A stretch of 64,000 bases of DNA from Streptomyces hoynatensis (GTDB lineage Bacteria; Actinomycetota; Actinomycetes; Streptomycetales; Streptomycetaceae), in the NCBI RefSeq assembly GCF_003626535.1, contig NZ_RBAL01000004.1, positions 62,001 to 126,000 on the forward strand, in the 5' to 3' direction. The position numbers were made by a program, and so were the translations under genes. Positions within the stretch are counted from its first letter, which is position 1. Each line of letters opens with the position of its first letter. Below are positions 61,076 to 64,000 of the stretch, one piece after another. The notes beneath the pieces were generated by a model. That model worked only from the letters and a program-made list of their open reading frames with translations, was not told the origin of the DNA and did no database searches.

Positions 61076-61879
61076 CTACCCGGCCTCGCCGGCCGGCCCC
61101 GCCTCCTGGCCGTGGGTGACGCGGATCTTGGACTGGCCGTGCGGGAGTTCCTCCCAGTCCGTCATGAACCGCGCGCTCAGGCCGTGCCTTTCGGCCAGCG
61201 CGAGCAGGGTCTCGGTGCGGTAGTAGAAGTCCTCCCGCAGCACCTGGTGTTCCTCGCCCTCGGTCCGGTTGAAGGTGAAGTCGAACCAGCCGCCGGGCGC
61301 CAGCACCCGGCCGACGTGGGCCAGGCACTCCTCGATGACCGGGAGCGGGGAGTGCGAGAAGACGCTGTGCGCGTGCACCACGTCGAAGTGGCCCGCGGGC
61401 AGGAAGTCAAGCCGCAGGTCGCGCACCGGGGTCAGCGTGGGCAGCCGGGGCTGGAGGTCCATCCGCACGATCGTGTCCTGCGCGGCGTGCAGGATGTCAG
61501 GCGAGATGTCGACGCCGTAGTAGTGCCCGGGCTCCAGGTGCCGGATGAAGCGCCAGCCCGCGCGCAGGTTGCCGCAGCCGATCTCCAGCATCCGGTGCCC
61601 GGGCCGCAGCCCGTGGCCGGCCAGGTAGTCGAACTGCAACGCGCCCAGCGCCAGCCACCGTTCGTGGGTGCGGCTGCCGACCGCGGCCTCCGGGTTGGCG
61701 CGCGTGTCGGAGCGCATCACCGCCCGGTAGTAGGAGACGTGGTCGGGGGAGCGGTAGCGCAGCCAGGCGTCCCGCGTGGCGCGGGCCAGGTGGCGCGGCA
61801 CCCGCTGGGGGTGGCGCAGCGCGTAGCCCACCCGGTGGCGGAGGGTGGCGCGGTTGACGGTGAGGTTCCTGCCGGGCAC
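61076..61879 (-). CDS. SAM-dependent methyltransferase
   Basis: A 267-aa class I methyltransferase. Motif I is MLEIGCGNLRAGWRFI, then GVDISPDILHAAQDTI, LRLDFLPAGHFDVVHAHSVFSHSPLPVIEECLAHVGRVLAPGGWFDFTF with the post-motif segments. An N-terminal basic helix (RATLRHRVGYALRHPQRVPRHLARATRDAW) is unusual. GTG 61879 follows GGAAGGAAG; the longer frame is low complexity. Acceptor unknown. Divergent from the kinase of the two-component system. Confidence 0.85.
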   Translation of the reverse strand: MPGRNLTVNRATLRHRVGYALRHPQRVPRHLARATRDAWLRYRSPDHVSYYRAVMRSDTRANPEAAVGSRTHERWLALGALQFDYLAGHGLRPGHRMLEIGCGNLRAGWRFIRHLEPGHYYGVDISPDILHAAQDTIVRMDLQPRLPTLTPVRDLRLDFLPAGHFDVVHAHSVFSHSPLPVIEECLAHVGRVLAPGGWFDFTFNRTEGEEHQVLREDFYYRTETLLALAERHGLSARFMTDWEELPHGQSKIRVTHGQEAGPAGEAG

Positions 61880-62194
61880 GGGACTTCCTTCCCTTCGGTC
61901 GGCGGCGGGGGAACTGCCGGATACGGGCCCCGCGGGCGATGCGGAACCCGCTGTCAGCTTCGGTCCTCGGGCGGCGGCCGGGCGGGCGCGACAGGCTGGG
62001 CCGGCGGTGCGGACTGGGGAACCGGATGTCACCCGGTTGGGTATTGCGGTGCGGCGTCGGGCACGCTAGTGCGGTGGCCGGTGGCCCTCGCCCCGGCGGC
62101 GGGGCCGGGCCGGGAACGCGGCCGGGCAGGCTCGGTGAACTCCGGCGCCGCGCCGGCGAACGCCGGTGGAGCGCCGGCGAATGAGGTCGGGAGC

Positions 62195-63712
62195 GTGGAC
62201 GAGGACGGGGTGCCCCAGGCGGCGGTGGCCGTGCGGGCGAGACAACGGACGGCGCAACGGGCGGCCGAAGGCGCAACTTCGGGGGACGCCGCGGGGGACC
62301 CGGCGGCGCGCCGGGAGGGCGGCGCGGGCCGGGACGGCGGGTCCGATCCGGACGGGCGGTGGCTGCGGGCGGTCGTACACGCCGCGTTCCTCCTGCTGTT
62401 CGCCTCCTCGCTGGGGCGTTACCTCATCCACCACACCGGCGAGGGCCGCGGCCCGTGGGTGCCCGGGCTGTTCGCGGCCTTCTTCCTGCTGTACGTCCTG
62501 GGCCCGGCCCTCGCGCCCCCGCCGCCGCCGGGCGCCCGGCCCGCCGGGCGTCATCTGGCCTGGCTCGGCGCGGTGTCGGCGGTGTGGATCGCGCTGCTCG
62601 GCGTCGCGCCGAGCGCCACCTGGTGCGCCATGCCGCTGCTGTTCGCGGGGCTGCACACGCTGCCCGCGCGCCTGTCGGTGCCGGTGGCGGCCGGGCTCAC
62701 GGCGCTGGTCGTCGCCTCCGAGATCCGGGTGTCCGAGGGCGCCCTCAACCCGAACACGGTGGTCGCCCCGCCCGCGCTCGCCGCGGTGGCCACCGCCGTG
62801 CTCGTCCACCTGCAACGGCAGACGGCCCGGCAGCGGCGGCTGATCGGGGACCTGGTCCGCGCCCGCCGCGAACTGGCCGCCACCGAGCGGCGGGCGGGGG
62901 TGCTGGCGGAGCGGCAGCGGCTGTCCGCCGAGATCCACGACACCCTCGCCCAGGCGCTGTCCAGCCAGGGGATGCTGCTGCAGGCCGCGGAACGCACCTG
63001 GCACACCGCCCCGGAGGCCGCCCTCGGGCACGTCAGGGAGGCGGCGGCGCTCACCTCCCGCAGCCTGGCCGAGGCCCGCAGGTTCGTGCACGCGCTGGCC
63101 CCGGCCGACCTGCTGGAACGCGCCCTGCCCGAGGCGCTTGCCGCCCTGGCCGAGCGGGAGAGCGGCCGGGGACTGCGCGTGGAGTGCCGGGTCGACGGCA
63201 CGCCCGGCGCCCTGCCGGAGCGGGTGGCGGCGGCGCTGCTGCGGATCGCCCAGGGGGCGCTGGCCAACGTCCGGGAGCACGCGGCGGCGACGCGGGCGGT
63301 GGTGACCCTGACCTGCCTGGAGGACCGGATCGCGCTGGACGTCGCCGACAACGGCCGGGGCTTCGACCCGGCGGCCCACTTCCCGACCCCCGGGGACCCG
63401 GCTCCCGGGGACCCGGCTCCCGGGGACCGGGCTCCCGCCGACCGGGCGGGCGCGGACCGGGCTTTGGCAGACTGGGCGGGCGCGGACCGGACGGGCGCGG
63501 ACCGGACGGGCGTGGTGGGACACGAGCCGGGGCGTGCGCCAGGCGCCCGGCCGGGGCGGGGGCACGGGCTGCCGGCGATGCGGGCCCGGGCGCGGCAGTT
63601 GGGGGGAACCTGCACCGTGGAGTCGGCCCGGGGCGAGGGCACGGTGGTCTCGGTCGCCGTCCCGCTGCGCGCCGCCGGCGCCGCGGCCCCGGGCGAGGAG
63701 GAGCGCGCATGA
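62195..63712 (+). CDS. NarL-type sensor histidine kinase
   Basis: About 505 aa. After a charged N-terminal segment, five to six hydrophobic stretches (about residues 48-215) form the membrane part; a HisKA_3 domain follows with the phosphorylated His in RLSAEIHDTLAQALSSQGMLL, then the HATPase N-box IAQGALANVREHA and G1 DVADNGRGFDP. A repetitive Asp/Pro/Gly/Ala insert (63390-63520; GDPAPGDRAPAD-type) splits the ATPase before GHGLPAMRARA. GTG 62195 is chosen for GAGG upstream; GTG 62069 and 62081 are alternatives. Stop overlaps the response regulator start (ATGA). Confidence 0.82.
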   Translation: MDEDGVPQAAVAVRARQRTAQRAAEGATSGDAAGDPAARREGGAGRDGGSDPDGRWLRAVVHAAFLLLFASSLGRYLIHHTGEGRGPWVPGLFAAFFLLYVLGPALAPPPPPGARPAGRHLAWLGAVSAVWIALLGVAPSATWCAMPLLFAGLHTLPARLSVPVAAGLTALVVASEIRVSEGALNPNTVVAPPALAAVATAVLVHLQRQTARQRRLIGDLVRARRELAATERRAGVLAERQRLSAEIHDTLAQALSSQGMLLQAAERTWHTAPEAALGHVREAAALTSRSLAEARRFVHALAPADLLERALPEALAALAERESGRGLRVECRVDGTPGALPERVAAALLRIAQGALANVREHAAATRAVVTLTCLEDRIALDVADNGRGFDPAAHFPTPGDPAPGDPAPGDRAPADRAGADRALADWAGADRTGADRTGVVGHEPGRAPGARPGRGHGLPAMRARARQLGGTCTVESARGEGTVVSVAVPLRAAGAAAPGEEERA

Positions 63713-64000
63713 CCGATCCCGGTGGGGCGGCCGCCCCGATCCGGCTGCTGCTGTGCGACGACCACGCCGTGGTGCGCGCCGGGTTGCGCGCCTTGCTGGC
63801 GAGCGCCGAGGGCATCGAGGTGGCGGGGGAGGCGGGCAGCGGCGAGGAGGCCCTGGCGATGGCCGCGCGGGTGCGGCCCGACGTGGTGCTGATGGATCTG
63901 CAACTCGGGGCGGGCATGGACGGCGTGACCGCGACCCGCCGGCTGACGGCCGCCCGGGAGGCGGACGGCGGGGCGGGGCCGCGGGTGCTGGTGCTCACGA
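63709..64000 (+). CDS. NarL-family response regulator (partial, N-terminus)
   Basis: The first ~97 codons: IRLLLCDDHAVVRAGLRALLASAEGIEVAGEAGSGEEALAMAARVRPDVVLMDLQLG. The acidic pair CDDH and the phosphorylatable Asp in VLMDLQL identify the receiver. The LuxR-type output domain lies beyond the window. ATG overlaps the kinase stop by four bases, so the two are translated together. Confidence 0.93.
   Translation, partial: MTDPGGAAAPIRLLLCDDHAVVRAGLRALLASAEGIEVAGEAGSGEEALAMAARVRPDVVLMDLQLGAGMDGVTATRRLTAAREADGGAGPRVLVLT

Overview
This window is very GC-rich DNA from a filamentous actinomycete, almost certainly a Streptomyces or close relative. The signs are strong GC bias at third codon positions, many GTG starts, GTGA/ATGA gene overlaps, four rare in-frame TTA (bldA-type) codons, an AA10 LPMO with a CebR-like box, MmyB-type and MocR regulators, ALF repeats and a CHAT protein. 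The content looks like accessory or chromosome-arm DNA: short transcription units, each with a local regulator, plus a few conflict-type or mobile-looking islands. No rRNA, tRNA, CRISPR array or transposase gene was recognised.

Layout. 1-8.3 kb: end of a siderophore-type N-monooxygenase, a YtrA-like GntR regulator, a DAO-family oxidoreductase, a divergent aldo/keto reductase-TetR pair with twin operators, an alpha-glucosidase under a LacI regulator, and a pirin. 8.5-13.0 kb: an immune-like island. A small protein with a membrane-active-looking N-terminus and a C-terminal amyloid-like motif lies next to an NB-ARC/TPR ATPase carrying a matching motif at its N-terminus. A GT-B-like protein follows, with a 16-copy 8-bp repeat just upstream. 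13.3-18.7 kb: small enzymes and regulators. 18.9-20.9 kb: a large unrecognised, possibly carbohydrate-active protein. 21.2-29.5 kb: a lipid block (fadD, fadA2-like thiolase, fabG4, htdX-like MaoC, TetR, SCP2, acyl-CoA dehydrogenase); its two divergent promoters share a 22-bp operator.

29.7-35.4 kb: LOG protein, phosphotransferase, then two arms of a ~282-bp inverted repeat enclosing a MarR regulator and a small unknown gene, with a gene remnant beyond. After these come a PD-(D/E)XK-like protein and a TetR/SRPBCC pair with duplicated operators. 35.5-38.9 kb: a TPR-CHAT protease. 38.9-47.5 kb: oxidoreductase, two MmyB-type regulators, ROK regulator, GH2 beta-galactosidase and alpha/beta hydrolase. 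47.9-56.5 kb: secreted GH5 glycosidase, MocR regulator, ALF-repeat secreted protein, globin plus monooxygenase, a Ser/Thr kinase fused to an extracellular solute-binding domain, a phosphatase and the LPMO. 56.7-64 kb: ArsR/MFS pair, a SufR-like cysteine-rich regulator whose operator recurs before a DUF3291 gene, acetyltransferase, methyltransferase, and a NarL-type two-component system cut by the window end.

Two themes recur. One is polysaccharide use (alpha-glucosidase, GH2, GH5, LPMO) under LacI-, ROK- and CebR-type control. The other is compact regulator-target pairs whose operators are readable in the DNA. The most system-like feature is the NLR/amyloid-motif pair at 8.5-11.1 kb.
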